Shown here piece by piece: positions 52,331-63,945 of a DNA stretch of 64,000 bases. This DNA comes from Prorocentrum cordatum (taxonomy: Eukaryota > Sar > Dinophyceae > Prorocentrales > Prorocentraceae): the NCBI GenBank assembly GCA_963575745.1, contig CAUYUJ010020259.1:659088-723087 (forward strand). Direction: 5' to 3'. The position numbers and the translations under genes are program-made. The notes below the pieces were generated by a model. It searched no databases, was not told the origin of the DNA, and was given only the letters and a program-made list of their open reading frames with translations. The first letter of the stretch is position 1. The number at the start of each line of letters is the position of its first letter.

Positions 52331-52851
52331 GCTCCAGCGGGCCCAGCTAGCCCAAAGATAGCCAGACTGGCCCCTAAGAGCGCCCAAGTCACTCCAGAGA
52401 GAGGGGGGGGGGCGCGGGAGAGTGTACCCTCCCAGGGGCCTTCGAGGGAACCCTCCCCAGGACACCCCGGCTCCGCGAGGATGGGATCGAAGGGAAGGGG
52501 CCTCTCTTCGTCTCGAGTGCGACCTGACTCGGTTCACTTCGCCCTGGCGAGCTTGGAGGGCCCCGGTCGGGGGTCGACGGGGCTACGACGCATCAGGGTG
52601 CGCTACCGCTTGGCAATCCATGAGAAAGCTTCGATCTAGCGTCGATTTAGCGTCGACGATCGTTGACATGCGCCGATTGGCGTCAACCAGCGCCAATTCG
52701 CTAGAGCCAGCTAGATGACCCAGAAGGCTCCCACAATTTGCCACAGACGACGACCGCACAGAACATGGCCGGCGGCCGCGAAGCGCCGACGCAGCCCGAA
52801 GTCGGACGGGGCTAGGACGAGGATAAATCCGTTCCAGAGCGTTCTGGAGCG

Positions 52852-52881
52852 CTCTCAGAGCGTTCCGGAACGCTCTGAGAG
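52852..52881. repeat. perfect 30-bp palindrome
   Basis: CTCTCAGAGCGTTCC (52852-52866) is followed immediately by its exact complement (52867-52881). A related imperfect copy of GAGCGTTC...GAGCGC precedes it from 52831. Confidence 0.95.
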
Positions 52882-53334
52882 GGCCGCAGCGCCCGAGACA
52901 TTGTCCGGAGCCGCCAGATCTCGGAGAGTCTCATCCTCACCCGAATTTGTCCATGTCTTGGCCTCGCCTTAGATCCTGCGTGGGAGGCACCGCGCAATGT
53001 ACGGAGGGGTGGAGACAGGCGCACCGCTCGTGCGCCCTCGGGGCCCCAGAGCCGCCAGATCTCAGAGATCCTCGGTGTAGGTTCACCCGATTTGATCCTC
53101 GCCCTGGCCTCGTGCTGCGCAAGGAAAGGGGGGGGGGGGGGAGAGCCTCCAACGACAACGCGTCTCCCAGGGCCGCCCCATGGGCGGCGCGGGGCGCGGT
53201 CTCCAGAGCCAGGGAGCTCTCGACAGCCCCCGCGCCCCGCAACCCCCCCCCGCAGGACTGATGTTTGCGTTCCAGGGAGCCCATGTGGGCCTGGAGCAGA
53301 TGAGCCCCTCCACGCCGTCGACTCATCGACGACG

Positions 53335-53480
53335 TGGAGGAGCCATCCCTCCTCCTCCTCCTCCTCCTCCTCCTCCTCCTCCTCCACCTCCCTGGAGTCC
53401 TCCTCGTCTTCCTCCTTTTCCTCCTCCTCCTTCCTATCCTCTCTTTCGTTCTCCTCCTCCTTCTCCTCCTTGTTTTTTTG
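53335..53480. repeat. TCC polypyrimidine tract
   Basis: CTCCTCCTCC runs about 140 bp. A purine tract lies at 53850-53990 and another TCC run at 54155-54200. Confidence 0.92.
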
Positions 53481-54589
53481 TTGAGGTGGAGCGTAGCTGG
53501 GAATCTTCCCTTGGAATCCTCCTCCTCGACTTTCTCCTCCTCCCCCTCCTGGTTGTGGTTCTGAAACCCCCGAATGGGGAGTTTGGCCTGCACTGGGCAA
53601 CACAGGTCCTGGTATGTTCCCCCTCGAGCGGCAGCGAGTCCTGTGCCCAGCCCAGCATCGAATGGCCCGGGCTGCGCATGCGTCGGGGCGGCGGTCGGCG
53701 GCTGGACAAGTGCCCTCTGCTCGGCCCAGTCACCCTTGGGCGCGCCCTCGCGAGTGCGCGGGCAGTTTTGGTGCCCTAAGGGGGAGCCGGCAAACCGCGC
53801 TGTCGGTCGCCACGGCCTCCTCCACCAACTGTCTCCCACCACCACGCAGAAGGGGGGGGGAGAGAGGGAGAGGAGGGGAAGGAAGGAGGAAGGGAAGAGG
53901 GAAAGGAGGGAGGAAGGGAAGGAGGGCGGAAAAGAAAGCACGGAGAGAGAGAGGGCGGGGAGGGGAGGAAGAGAGAGGAAACTGGGGACGGCAGAGGGGA
54001 AAAGACGAGCAGGCAGAGGGCACCAGGAGCACAGATGATGACCGATTGATTTCACGGCGTCGCAATTGCGCAGAACAGAACATGTAAGACAGATGTACGT
54101 AGATGGAAAGGAGTGGACACAGCGGAATCAGTCCCAGCGCCGGCCACCTCCCGCCTCCTCCTCCTCCTCCTCCTCCTCCTCCTCCTCCTCCTCCTCCTTC
54201 TCCTTCTTTCATGGCGAAGAACCTCCCGCCGCGTCGGCGACTCATCGGCGACAGGGTGTTTGGGGGGGCCTGACTCGTTCCATCCCGACGTCGCCGTTGC
54301 ATCGTCGGGGCATTTCTGCGGCGCGGTCCTGGGGCCAGAGAGCTCCCGACCTCATCCCCAGGACTGATGTTTCGTTGCTTCGTGCCAGGCCAGCCCCCCC
54401 CCCCTGTTTCCCACACCCTCGGCGGCACGCCTCGAGAGGCAACCGCTGCGGCATCAGGCTCGCTTCGCGCCGTCGTGGGGGTAGCCTTTTCTAGCCGCAG
54501 TGCGGGTCGTGCCACTGTGCCAGCTGAGGCGGGACAACACCAGGGGGGGCTGTGTTTCATGTGAAACATTCTAGGCCTCCCAGATGGTG

Positions 54590-54735
54590 TCGGACGATCG
54601 CGCCGCATCGCAGACGCATCGCCAATGCGGCTCGATGTGAAGCCCGACTTGCTTCACGTCGACGTCGCCGATGCATCGCCGACGTGGACTGGACGATGCA
54701 TCGCCGATGCGCCGTCGATGTATTGTCGATGCGGC
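54590..54735. repeat. CATCGCCGATG short palindromic repeats
   Basis: Repeated GATGCATCGCCGA and CGTCGATGTATTGTCGATG words, related to the ATCGCCGAT palindromes at 58985-59110 and 62185-62230. Confidence 0.7.
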
Positions 54736-54847
54736 GCGATCCTCCGTCACCATCTACTCCGACCTCATCCAGGACGCCTCTAATCGTCTGTTTCGTTCCA
54801 GGCCGCCGCTGTGGGCCTGGAGCATTTGGGATCGGATAAAGTCGGGG

Positions 54848-55015
54848 CGTTGAAGAAGGAACCCTTTTCGTTGGGGAGGGGCTCGGTGTTCCTTGATTGT
54901 TTAACAGTTTGCCTCAGGTTTTCCTGAGGTCTTCCATGGTAAATCGAAGTTCAACTTACGGGAAAAGGGGGCCTCGTTCCTTATTTCGGGCTCCGTAGGC
55001 CAACACCCCGACTGC
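54848..55015 (+). repeat. dispersed repeat family D, copy 2
   Basis: TTGAAGAAGGAACCCTTTTC, GGGGCTCGGTG, TTGATTGTTTAACAGTTTGCC and GGGCCTCGTTCCTTATTTCG match 41405-41575. Confidence 0.85.
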
Positions 55016-56228
55016 ACTCGCGCCGACTCGCCGATGCATCGGCCGCGCTGCGCGATCCCCATCCGCGCGGCCCTTCCTCGCGGCGGGTTTGCTTTTGCAC
55101 GGCCCTGGGGGCCCGGCGGCGTCGCCCGGATGGCAAGGAGCCCAGCGGAGGCCCCAGCGGGAGGCCCCCCCGACGCCCCGGCACCCTTCGAGCCTTCGCC
55201 CCCGAGGCCCGGCGCAGCGGAGCAGAAGTCTCAGCACCCCGAGCCATGCACTCGCCGAGCCACACCCCGGCGCAGCGGAGCTGCGCGCTCCGCGGCTCGC
55301 AAGGTGCCTCCTCGCCAACGTCAGGAACAACACACACGTCCTCCTCGATGTCATACACCACAAATCCCCCGCGGCGGATCCAGGCCACTTGCGAGTAGTG
55401 GGTTTGCGAGTAGTGGAACGCGCTTGTCCATACACGACCGCACCCCTCGGCCCCGCCTCTCGGCGGCACCTCTCTCGAGGCGCATCGGTTCCTGAAGGCC
55501 GCCAGGGCGCCCTGGTCCGAAGCGGGGCGAACAACCCGGTGCGACCAGCTGCGACGCCCGCGAGATCGGGCATCTCGCGGGCGACGACGACGACGGCGGC
55601 GGCCTCGACGACCCCTCCTTCCCTCCTCCTCTTCCTCCATGCCGTCTTGCTCGTCCTCTCCATATTTGACTCAAGTGCTGGTCGGCATCGTGCAGTCATT
55701 TTCCCATCATTGGTGATGTTGGGAGTTGTTTCACCAAGTCTGGTGGTGGTCCCAACACAGCTGTAGACATTGCCAAAAACGACCCACCTCGCGTTCCGCC
55801 CACATTGCTTTGACGAAAATTATGCGCATGCGGCGCGCTCGCTGTGTAATGAAGAACTTTCGGCGCATGAGGCGGGATTCTTCAGATGTGCTTCCTTTCC
55901 TCACAGGCTGCCGGCGACCCCGCCGCCCTCTCGCTCGCATCCGCAATTGCGGGGGCTACATTCAAGACGCCGAAAGAAGGGACCCCTTGGGCGACGGAAA
56001 AAACGGAGTTGTCTTCGCCGACGTTGGTGCGCGAGCTGCCCGCGTAGGGTCGCGCGTGAGCGCCCTCGCCTCCCTTACGACGTGCCGCGCTGGCGGCCCG
56101 CGTGAGTCACCGCGTGAGGTTGCTATGCCATCTCGCGCAAGACCCGTTTTTGATTGTCGCCGACTTTGGGCTCAGGAGGGGCTCTGCTCTTCGGGCCGCG
56201 TTCCTCCAAGCTACTTCGGAGAGCTTCT
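55016..56228. other. GC-rich intergenic sequence with a relative of the 48576 foldback
   Basis: 55285-55435 matches the 48576-48725 element, ending GAGTAGTGGAACGCGCTTGTC. The rest shows no gene I recognise. Confidence 0.55.
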
Positions 56229-56395
56229 TTCAGGAGGGGAAAAAACACACAGACACAATTAATCGTCGATTTCCCAGAAAATATGGGAAAATATGGGAAG
56301 TGGTGGGGAAGACAAAAACCCAGAAAATATTGGAAAATATAGGGAATCTTTTTATTTGTGTGTATTTATTTGTGTGTCCCAGTTTCCCTTCATTC
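56229..56395 (+). mobile_element. AT-rich MITE-like repeat, family A copy 4
   Basis: CAGGAGGGGAAAAAACACAC, AAAATATGGGAAGTGG, AATATAGGGAATC and GTGTATTTATTTGTGTGTCC. Very similar to copy 2. Confidence 0.75.
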
Positions 56396-56484
56396 TTCCT
56401 CTTCTTCGTGGCCGGGGCTCCCCGTGGCTGAGAAAAAAAACCTTCTTTTCCTTGTGGAGCGTTCCTGATAGTACCACGACGCCC

Positions 56485-56620
56485 AGACTCTCGACGTCGT
56501 GATGTTGTCTCACAGCGGCGGCCCCTGGAGGTCTCGACTCATGCCCTGGGGCCGGAATCCTCCGTGCTGTTTGACGAATCCGAGGGCCCCCAGGGGCCGA
56601 AAATAGCAGAACACCACCCG
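56485..56620. repeat. dispersed repeat with GACGTCGTGA and GGGGCCGAAAATAGC
   Basis: CGACGTCGTGATGTTGTCTC, GGAGGTCTCGACTCATGCCC and CCCAGGGGCCGAAAATAGC recur at 59155-59330. Confidence 0.7.
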
Positions 56621-56984
56621 CCTTTGTTTTGTCATTCGAACCACGCGCGTTTCGCGCGCTCATGTTCTAGCGCAACATCGTTGACCCAGTGGGTGCGTGT
56701 CGCCATGGCTGTCTTGCGTGTGGTTCGAACCGTCGGAGGTATGGTTCGCACTCCTCCCTTGAATTACGCGCCCTCGCCAGTATCTGCTCCGCCTCCTCCG
56801 CTCTGTCGCGTGGGGGTCTGGGGAGGACTGCGCGGCACAACAAAAGCAGCGACCTCCCCCAGGATGGCCTGAAGAGCGCGCACCTGGGCGACGCGGGCAG
56901 CCCCAGCCCGACGTCGCGGCGCCCATGCGCCGCGCCCCCGCGCCATCAGCAGGAGGAGCCGCCCGTCGTCGGTCGGTCGGTCGT

Positions 56985-57034
56985 CCATCATCCGTCGTCC
57001 GTCGTCGATCGGGGGTCGTCGTCATCGGCGTCGT

Positions 57035-57081
<47 letters not shown>

Positions 57082-57100
57082 TCGTCGTCGTCGTTTTGAC
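56985..57100. repeat. (GTC/GGC) repeats
   Basis: GGCGTC hexamer array (about 57030-57090) next to GTCGTC. Confidence 0.93.
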
Positions 57101-58207
57101 CTCGGCTTGTCGGCGCTTGCCCGTCGTCGGTTGTCGTCGCTTCGCCCCAGATCCGGACGCGTCGTGAAAGAATGTGACGGGCAGCTGTCAGAAACGACTC
57201 AGGATGAGAGGCTGGCCCGGGGAGCGGGACGAGACTTTCAGGGTCGGCTAGTCGGCGCTGTATGGCAAAACATACGATAGCTGATTGGATGTTCGAACTT
57301 GACATGTTCATGTTTTCTGTGTATCTGGGGTCCGTGCATCAGAAGGAAAAGCTGGTCCCCCGGAAGAGGTCAAGGTCTCCTGGGGCCCACAGTAGCGAGA
57401 CCAACTTGCTTCGTCAACGGGGAGGGGTCGTCGGTCGTCGTCGAGGCGCCAGCGGGGAGCCCTTTCCTTTTCGCGGACGTCCCGCCTACGGGTCATTTCA
57501 CGTTGCCACTTCGCGGGGCCTCGTCTGCCCTGTAGATAGCGGTAGTTTGTTTTTTTGTGTTTTTCTGGTATTCGACGTATGTCTGAGGGGGCATCCTGCA
57601 CAGATTCCACACATATCTGACGTGGGTTCGATGCGGGCTCGACGCGGATTCGTGGACTCGACGTGGGCTGGACGCGAATTCAACACATAGCGGCGCGATG
57701 GTACAGACAAAGCCCCCCGCAGATCCAGCATACACAGTCAGCGGGGCCACGGCTCGACGAGGGCTCTCGGACGGCGACGCTGCTGTCCCGGCTGCCAACG
57801 CTTTGCCCGAGCTCCGCTCCGGAGTTCGGCCTGGTTCTGTAGGGAGCCACCCGGAGAGAGGCCGTGCCGCGTGGGCGAAGTTCGAAACGACCAGTTTCAG
57901 CACAAGGTCTGCGACTGCCATGGCACCCATGAGGCAGCACAGCCCCCTGCCACGGTATCGGCACCACGGATATCTCCTCGGCACCGTCCCTGTGCACTTC
58001 CACGTTGCGGATCCTCCTCGCCACGCCTCGTCGCCGCCGACAGGAACGCCCTCCGCCCCCGCCCTGCGAGCCCGCGCCGCCGTCGGCGCAGACTCTGGTT
58101 GGCGGGGCCGCCTCGCCGCCGCTGGCGGTGGCCGCACACGAGCCGCCCGAGGGCGCGGCGCGGCGCTCGGCGGCAGAGGGCGGGGGGGCAACGTCGGGGG
58201 GGAGGAC
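57101..58207. other. intergenic sequence
   Basis: No gene recognised. Overlapping GC-rich frames on both strands lack any domain signature. Confidence 0.45.
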
Positions 58208-58295
58208 AGGTTCGAGGCTCGAGGTTGTCGGGCGTTCGGGCTCGAGGTTCGAGGTTCGAGGCTCGAGGTTCGAGGTTCGAGGTTGTCGGTTCCTG
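58208..58295. repeat. GAGGTTC heptamer array
   Basis: About ten GAGGTTC or GAGGCTC units. Confidence 0.9.
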
Positions 58296-58437
58296 GACGT
58301 CCTCCAGCCTCGGGATCCGCCCCAGCAGCCGCGCCTCGCCGAGGGCGTTCCCGGGGCTGCCCAGGTCGTCCCGAGCGGCCGCAGGAGGCCCGAGTGAGGA
58401 CCCGAAGATCGAGACCAGTCGACGTTAGGGGGGCGAT

Positions 58438-58610
58438 CGGCTCAGGAGGGAGGGCATCGACCCCAGCTGACCCACTCCTCGCAGAGAGGGGCCCGACAGC
58501 CCACCCCGCCCCGGAGCGTGCCGTTTCGCTGTCGGGGGCCTCTCCGCCGATCTGCCGGCGATGTGTCGCGGGTTCCAGGTCGATGCTCGCCACATGAGCT
58601 GGCTCCTATA
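58438..58610 (+). repeat. dispersed repeat family F, copy 1
   Basis: GCTCAGGAGGGAGGGCATCG, CAGCCCACCCCGCCC, GGAGCGTGC and CGGGGGC align with 62089-62255. Confidence 0.75.
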
Positions 58611-58849
58611 GCGTTCCTCCTCAGTCGTCGGCCGTCGGCGTCACCTTGTCCTCGGCTTGACGGGCCCCTCAGATCCAGCTGGCGCGAACAACATTTGGCG
58701 ACGGCCTGTTGTTTGACGTCTTCGGCAGCTGGGGGTCGTCTCTGGGCCGCCTCTGGGCCCCAGGGCCGCTAGCAGCAAGAAACGCCGGCCCCCTTTGAAG
58801 AACGTCGATGTTTCCAGGGGCCCACCTAGCGAGGTGCCGCCGATGCTCG

Positions 58850-59330
58850 AGCAGTGGCGAAGCGTCCTGTCTTGCCTACAGGCCCACCGCAGAATGTTCT
58901 AAGCAGCCTTTGTGGTCTGCACGAACTGTTCTTCGAACATTTCGGGCGGAGGCTGTCTTGCCTTGACACATCGGGTTTGTCTCTATCGAGGATCTATCGC
59001 CGATCTATCAGCGATGTCTTGCCGATCCCAGGCCGACGCCTCCTCCCCCTGATAGCTGGCCCTCCTCGAGCGAAAGGCCGACCCATCGGCGATGTACTGC
59101 AGATTCCATGTCGATGCTTCCCCCCTGAGTCGCTCCCCCCCCTGGCTCCCCAAACCTCCGACGTCGTGATTTTTTCACGACGTCGACCCCCAGAGGTCTG
59201 GACCCATTCCCCAGGACCGGTTTTTCACCCCGAGTCGTTTTTTTAGGCTCCCGGGGCCCAGTGAAGACCCCCAGGGGCCGAAAATAGCGAAAAACCTCCC
59301 GTCGTGACTTTTCCACGACGCGAGGAGGTC
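58850..59330 (+). repeat. family B partial copy and F-like/GACGTCGTGA repeats
   Basis: 58850-58990 matches the 5' half of family B (GAGCAGTGGCGAAGCGTCCT, then AATGTTCTAAG). 58985-59140 holds ATCGCCGATCTATC words. 59155-59330 matches 56485-56620. Confidence 0.75.
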
Positions 59331-59999
59331 TGGGCCTGCCCCTCAGGCCGAGGCCCCCCTGCCGCCGCTCGGCGACCCCGCGGCGCCGCCGCCGCGGGCG
59401 CCGGGCGGCGGCGCGACCCCCGCGCCGGCGGCGGCCGCCCGGCTCTTCGCGGAGGCAGTGCGGCGCTCGGCGGCGGCAGGCGCCGCCGCGCGGGGGGGCC
59501 AGCGGAGGCCTGCCTTCTGCGGCGCCGCGGCACCGCGGCCTCCTGGCGCTCGCGTGCTGCTGCTCGCTGCTCCTGCTCCTGCTGCCTCCTCCTCGTCGGC
59601 CTCCTCCATATGCTGCATGCTTTCTTCTCCGTTCGCCTCCGTGCTCCTCTTGCGCCTCCCCCTCCTCCTGTCTGCGCTGGCCGGGCTTGAGCAGCGGGGC
59701 CGCAGCGTGGTCCTCCACCTCGAGGCGTGCGCCCTCCTCCTGCCTCCTCCGCCTCGAGGCATCCGCACTGTCCCTGCCCTCCTCCCACTTCCTCCCAACA
59801 CTTGCGGCCTCCTCTTCCCCCTCCCGTCCAGCACTATGGCCGGCAGCCCGCGCGGCGGCCAGGCCGCCGCGCGGCGCCCAGGCCGCCGCGCGGCCTTCCA
59901 GATTGCACGCGTGCCCCGTCTAGGGGCTGCGAGGCGGAGGGCCCAGGGCAGTGGCACCGCTGAGCCCCCACTATCGGGCCCTGCTTCGGATAGTTTATG
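59331..59999. other. very GC-rich intergenic sequence
   Basis: GGCGGCGG-type composition. No gene recognised. Confidence 0.5.
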
Positions 60000-60086
60000 C
60001 ATATATGTACATCTATGTGTATGCCTGTATGTATGTGTGTGGGTGTGTATATATAGTTTGTGTATATGTATATATATATATATACA

Positions 60087-60132
<46 letters not shown>
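60000..60132. repeat. (AT)n microsatellite with inverted TATAGTTTGT
   Basis: GTATGTGTGTATATA passes into a long TATATA run. TATATAGTTTGT is complemented by ACAAACTATATA. A second short TATATA run is at 60572-60592. Confidence 0.95.
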
Positions 60133-60135
<3 letters not shown>

Positions 60136-61849
60136 AATGGCCTACGGTCAGTGCCGCCGATCCGGGGGGCTCCTGATTCGATGATCTTCGCGGCTCTGTG
60201 GCCTCCTCCCTCCTCGATTCTTCCGGTCCTCTTTCTTCTCCTCCGTGGGCGTGCCTGGAGCGGTCCCGGGGGTGGTCCGGGGAGGGTTCCGAGGGGAGGG
60301 TCCGAGAGTCGGTCGAGGCTAGGTCTGAGGGGGGTCCCTGGGACCCCCCGAAACATTTTAGAAATGCGACCCCCCTGCCTCCCCTCTTCCCAGGGGTGGT
60401 CCGGACGCGCAAAGTATGCAGAAAACGCCAGATGGGGGACCGCCCCCCCCGTTCCCCGGCAGAGCCACCCCGGCGACCCCCCCCAAGCAGAGCTGATGCT
60501 CTTGCTTCGGCTCAAGCTGAAGCTCTTGCCGAGGCTCCTTGTATTTCACTCGCCGTGTATCGGTGGGTGTTATATATATATATATATATATAATTTCCAG
60601 CATCCTGGTTAAGGGGAGCCGGTTAGTGAGCCCCGAGGTCCCCCAAAAGGCACCACAATCATTAAGCCAAGTTTGCCGTAGCTGGTGCTTCTGCGGGTGA
60701 CGGGAGGTCCCGTCATTGGAATGAAGGGGGCTGGGGGAGGAAGCGGGGGTCGCCCCCCTGAATACACCACCAAACTGCGTCCCACGAAGCCCAGTCCCGC
60801 CGACGCCCGACTGCTGCCGATCGCAGGCAGTCGCGCAGGGCCCGGCTGGGCAGGAGGCCCGTCGTGGCACCGGTCAGCCGCGTAGCCGCCGTGCCGCTCG
60901 CGGGCCGCGTGGCGGCGCGACGTCTCATGAGCAGGCCGTGTCGTGAGTTTTGTTCCTCCTCTCGCGGGGACGGGGTGCATGCGGCGCCCCCGACAGGCGT
61001 GCGCGCGCGCGCGTGGTGGCCCGCCGCGCAGGGGGTGCGGCGCCGCGGCCGCAACCAGTGGCGGAGGCATCGGCGGGCGATGTGCGCGTGTAGGGGCGCC
61101 ACTGGCGGGATGTTTCGGGTCGCTCGGGCGGCGTACATGTTTTTGCTTATCGCGTACACCCAGCAAGCAGGAGCGCTGTGCATCCTGAGGGCCGCGTGGG
61201 CTGGTCTGCAACGACGCTCATGGCTCGTGGCGCCTGCCGCGAAGCAGTGTTACCGAGCAGTCGCAGGGAGACTTGCAGGGGGATCGTGTCATGCCATGTG
61301 TGCGTCTGTAACCACATTCTTCTGAGTTGCGGTTGGGCCACTTTCTTGGCAGCTGGCAAGAGATTTCGGAGACTTCTGGGAACTTCGGAGAGGAGGCCGG
61401 CGGAAGCCGTCGGCAAGACGCCCGCGAGGCGGCGGCGGGCCGGCCGCCACGAGGCGGAGCCGGCTGGAGCAGGCCGCCACGAGGCGGCGGCGGTGGAGCG
61501 CGTCTGCACGTCTTCGGCGCGGCGGCGGCGGGCGCCGTCCCACCGCACGAAACCGAAACGCGCACGGGGAATGGGCGTCCGAGCGATGGCAACGGACTGG
61601 GGGCGGCGGTGCGCTGGGCAACTGGCGTTGCGCTGGGCAGCTGAGCAGCTGCCCGGCGCCTGGCATGTGTCCAGCTGTTCAGTGCCGGCGGCGGTGCGCT
61701 GGGCAGCTCTGGCGGTGCGCGGCGGCGGAGCTGTCGCCAGATCTCGGCGGCGCCGCTGCGGGCGCCGCAGCGTGCTGTGCGGGCTGTGCCGCCGGAGGCG
61801 CGCGGGGGCTGCGAGGACGCGCTTCTGGAGTCATGGGGCAACGATGTAA
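60133..61849. other. GC-rich intergenic sequence
   Basis: No recognisable gene, RNA or repeat apart from the short TATATA run at 60572. Confidence 0.45.
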
Positions 61850-62085
61850 GTCGAGCAGTTGCGAAGCGTCCTGGCTTGCCTATAGGCCTACCAAAGAACC
61901 TCTTGTGGTCTGCACGAGATGGTCTTGGACCATTCCTGGCTGAGGCTGTCTTGTTTTAGTTCATCGAGTTCATGGTTTATGGAACTTGCTGTTGTTCTCA
62001 GAATACCTGTTGGTTATGAGGAGATTTCGGGGTAACGCTTGTAGGAATACTGGGACGGTCCGTCCCTGCTCAAGGAAGGGGGGAC
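61850..62085 (+). repeat. dispersed repeat family B, copy 3
   Basis: GAGCAGTTGCGAAGCGTCCT, TATAGGCCTACCAAA and GGGACGGTCCGTCCCTGCTC; the middle palindrome is eroded. Confidence 0.85.
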
Positions 62086-62088
62086 AGG

Positions 62089-62255
62089 CTCAGGGGGAGA
62101 TGCATCGACCCCCAGTCACCCGTTGATCGCCGCTAGGGGCCAGATAGCCCACCCCGCCCAGGAGCGTGCGGAGCTGCAATCGGGGGCCGATCGCCGAGCT
62201 ATCGGCGACGCGTCGCCGATGCCAGCTCGATGTTTACCCCCTGAGCCAGTCCACC
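62089..62255 (+). repeat. dispersed repeat family F, copy 2
   Basis: GCTCAGGGGGAGATGCATCG, ATAGCCCACCCCGCCC and a TATCGGCGACGCGTCGCCGA palindrome. It sits between two family B copies. Confidence 0.75.
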
Positions 62256-62261
62256 TCTCAT

Positions 62262-62490
62262 GCAGTGGCGAAGCGTCCTGGCTCGCCTATCGACCTACCA
62301 AGCAATGTTCTAAGAACTTGTTGTGGTTTCCACGAAATGTTCTTAGAACATTTCTGACGGAGTCTGTCTTGTGTTCTCACATCGTGCTTATAGTATAAGA
62401 ACATTGCCTTTGTTCTTGGAACATTTTTGGGTTCTAAGAACATGTCGTGGTAGGACTTTAGGAATGCCGGGACGGTCGATTCCTGCTCAC
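62262..62490 (+). repeat. dispersed repeat family B, copy 4
   Basis: CAGTGGCGAAGCGTCCTGGC, perfect palindrome AAATGTTCTTAGAACATTT at 62335-62353, then GTGGTAGGACTTTAGGAATG. Closest to copy 1. Confidence 0.88.
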
Positions 62491-62638
62491 ACCTCTCTCG
62501 CTGTCCCTCGTGCGGGCGTGGTCGCGGGCCGCGCGTCGACGTCCCTGGGCATCCCATCGCTGGGGCGCTGCGCCCGGCAGCTGCTGCTGCCGCGGCGTCG
62601 CCGCCCGCCGCTCTTGGCGGCGCCCTGCGGGCGCCGCC

Positions 62639-62850
62639 ACCGCCCGCGTTGGGGCTGCGTCGCGGGGGGCGCGCTGACGCTGCGCGGCCTCCCGCTGGCG
62701 GGGGGGGGGCCCTGGCGTGCAGCCGACAAGCGTCTTTCTCCGCCGCCGCCCGCGTTGGGGCTGCGTCGCGGGGGGCGCGCTGAGGCTGCGCGGCCTCCCG
62801 GTAGTGGGGGGAGGGCTGGCGTGCAGCCGACAAGCGCCTTGCTCGCAGGC
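62639..62850. repeat. ~109-bp tandem duplication
   Basis: CGCCCGCGTTGGGGCTGCGT starts at about 62639 and 62748, followed by the same GCGGGGGGCGCGCTGA. The surrounding 62490-63700 is GC-rich without a recognised gene. Confidence 0.8.
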
Positions 62851-63702
62851 TCGCCCTGCCGCTCGCGGCTGGCTGCCCGCGCGAGCCTGCATGTGCTCCA
62901 GCACACCCGTGCAAGATCTTCACGGTCTGGGCGTGCTCCGCCGCCGGCGGCCTCCTTCCCCCCTCTGCGAGCCGTTTCCTGCTTCGGTTTGGCCCGATTC
63001 GGCTGGGGCGTGTCCTCCGCTGCCCCGACCCGCGGCTTGGTCCCAGGTCGCCGCGGCCTTCCCGCTTGCGGCGACTGGCAGTCCCTGCCAGTCGAGAACC
63101 CAGCACGCCGTTCCCTGTCAGGTTGTACTGCTCGAAGAGGCATGGCCCCGATGGTCGCGGGCCGCGCGTAAATGCCCCTCGGCATCCAGTGGTAGATGGT
63201 GCTGCACTTGGCCTCCCTCGAGCTGCGATTGCGCCCGTGGCGCGCGCTGGCGGCGCTGCCCCGCAGCTCGCCATGGTCTTGCCGCAGAGTCGGGCTCGGG
63301 GGCGTCCTCGACGGGCGTTTCTGCCTCCCTCGACGCTCGGGTGCCCTGCGGCCCCCCCGTGCCCGTGCCCCCCCCCTGGGGAGCTTCCCATCCCGTGGGG
63401 GGAAGGGATACCGATACCACCAGCCTGCCCTCGTCGCCACGGCGGAGTTCGCCTCGGCGTCCCGGTCCGAGCGCGCCCCCTGGAGAGGGTCGGGGAGTAG
63501 CGGCTCTGGCCAGGAGCCCGGAGCGCGCCGAGAGACCTGCCCGAGGCCTGGAGGCACCGATCCCGCCCCTCCTGGCCCGCTTCCTCCCTGTCTCCCCCCG
63601 GGCCGCCCGCGGGCACGTCCTGGCTCGAGCCGCTCTGGCTTGAAGAGAAGACTCGCTGCAGGCGCGCTCCGAGCCACGGCGATCTCTACCGGCCCTGCGG
63701 CC

Positions 63703-63945
63703 ATGGCACCGCGCCGCCCCGGCCGCGCCCTCCTGGCCGTCGCGGCCGCGGCGTCCGCCGCATGGGCGGTCCGCACCACGTTCGTGCCTTCGCCACAGGC
63801 CTCGCGGGCCATGGGCGAGCTCCGCCCCGTGCTCGCCGTGAGCGCCGCGCTGCCGGCGCTGACGCTGCTGGCCGAGGACGCGGAGGCCAAGTACGGCGAC
63901 CAGAGGCCAGGGGGAGGAACATCGCAGAAAAAAACACAAACATAA
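63703..63945 (+). CDS. probable first exon of a plastid-targeted protein (partial)
   Basis: The ATG at 63703 opens M-A-P-R-R-P-G-R-A-L-L-A-V-A-A-A-A-S-A-A-W-A, a signal-peptide-like start. V-R-T-T-F-V-P-S-P-Q-A-S-R-A follows, with the Phe-Val-Pro-type motif known from bipartite leaders of secondary and tertiary plastids. A second hydrophobic stretch (V-L-A-V-S-A-A-L-P-A-L-T-L-L-A) ends in A-E-A-K-Y-G-D, like a thylakoid-lumen cleavage site. After about 63905 the frame runs into repeat family G and stops, so a splice donor probably lies near CAGAGGCCAGG (63901-63911). GC donors are common in dinoflagellates. The mature protein is outside the window and cannot be named. Confidence 0.55.
   Translation: MAPRRPGRALLAVAAAASAAWAVRTTFVPSPQASRAMGELRPVLAVSAALPALTLLAEDAEAKYGDQRPGGGTSQKKTQT

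Noticed and set aside
57493-58593. 366-codon minus-strand frame
   Set aside because: Runs through the GAGGTTC array and repeat family F with mirrored frames on the plus strand; typical of GC-rich non-coding DNA.
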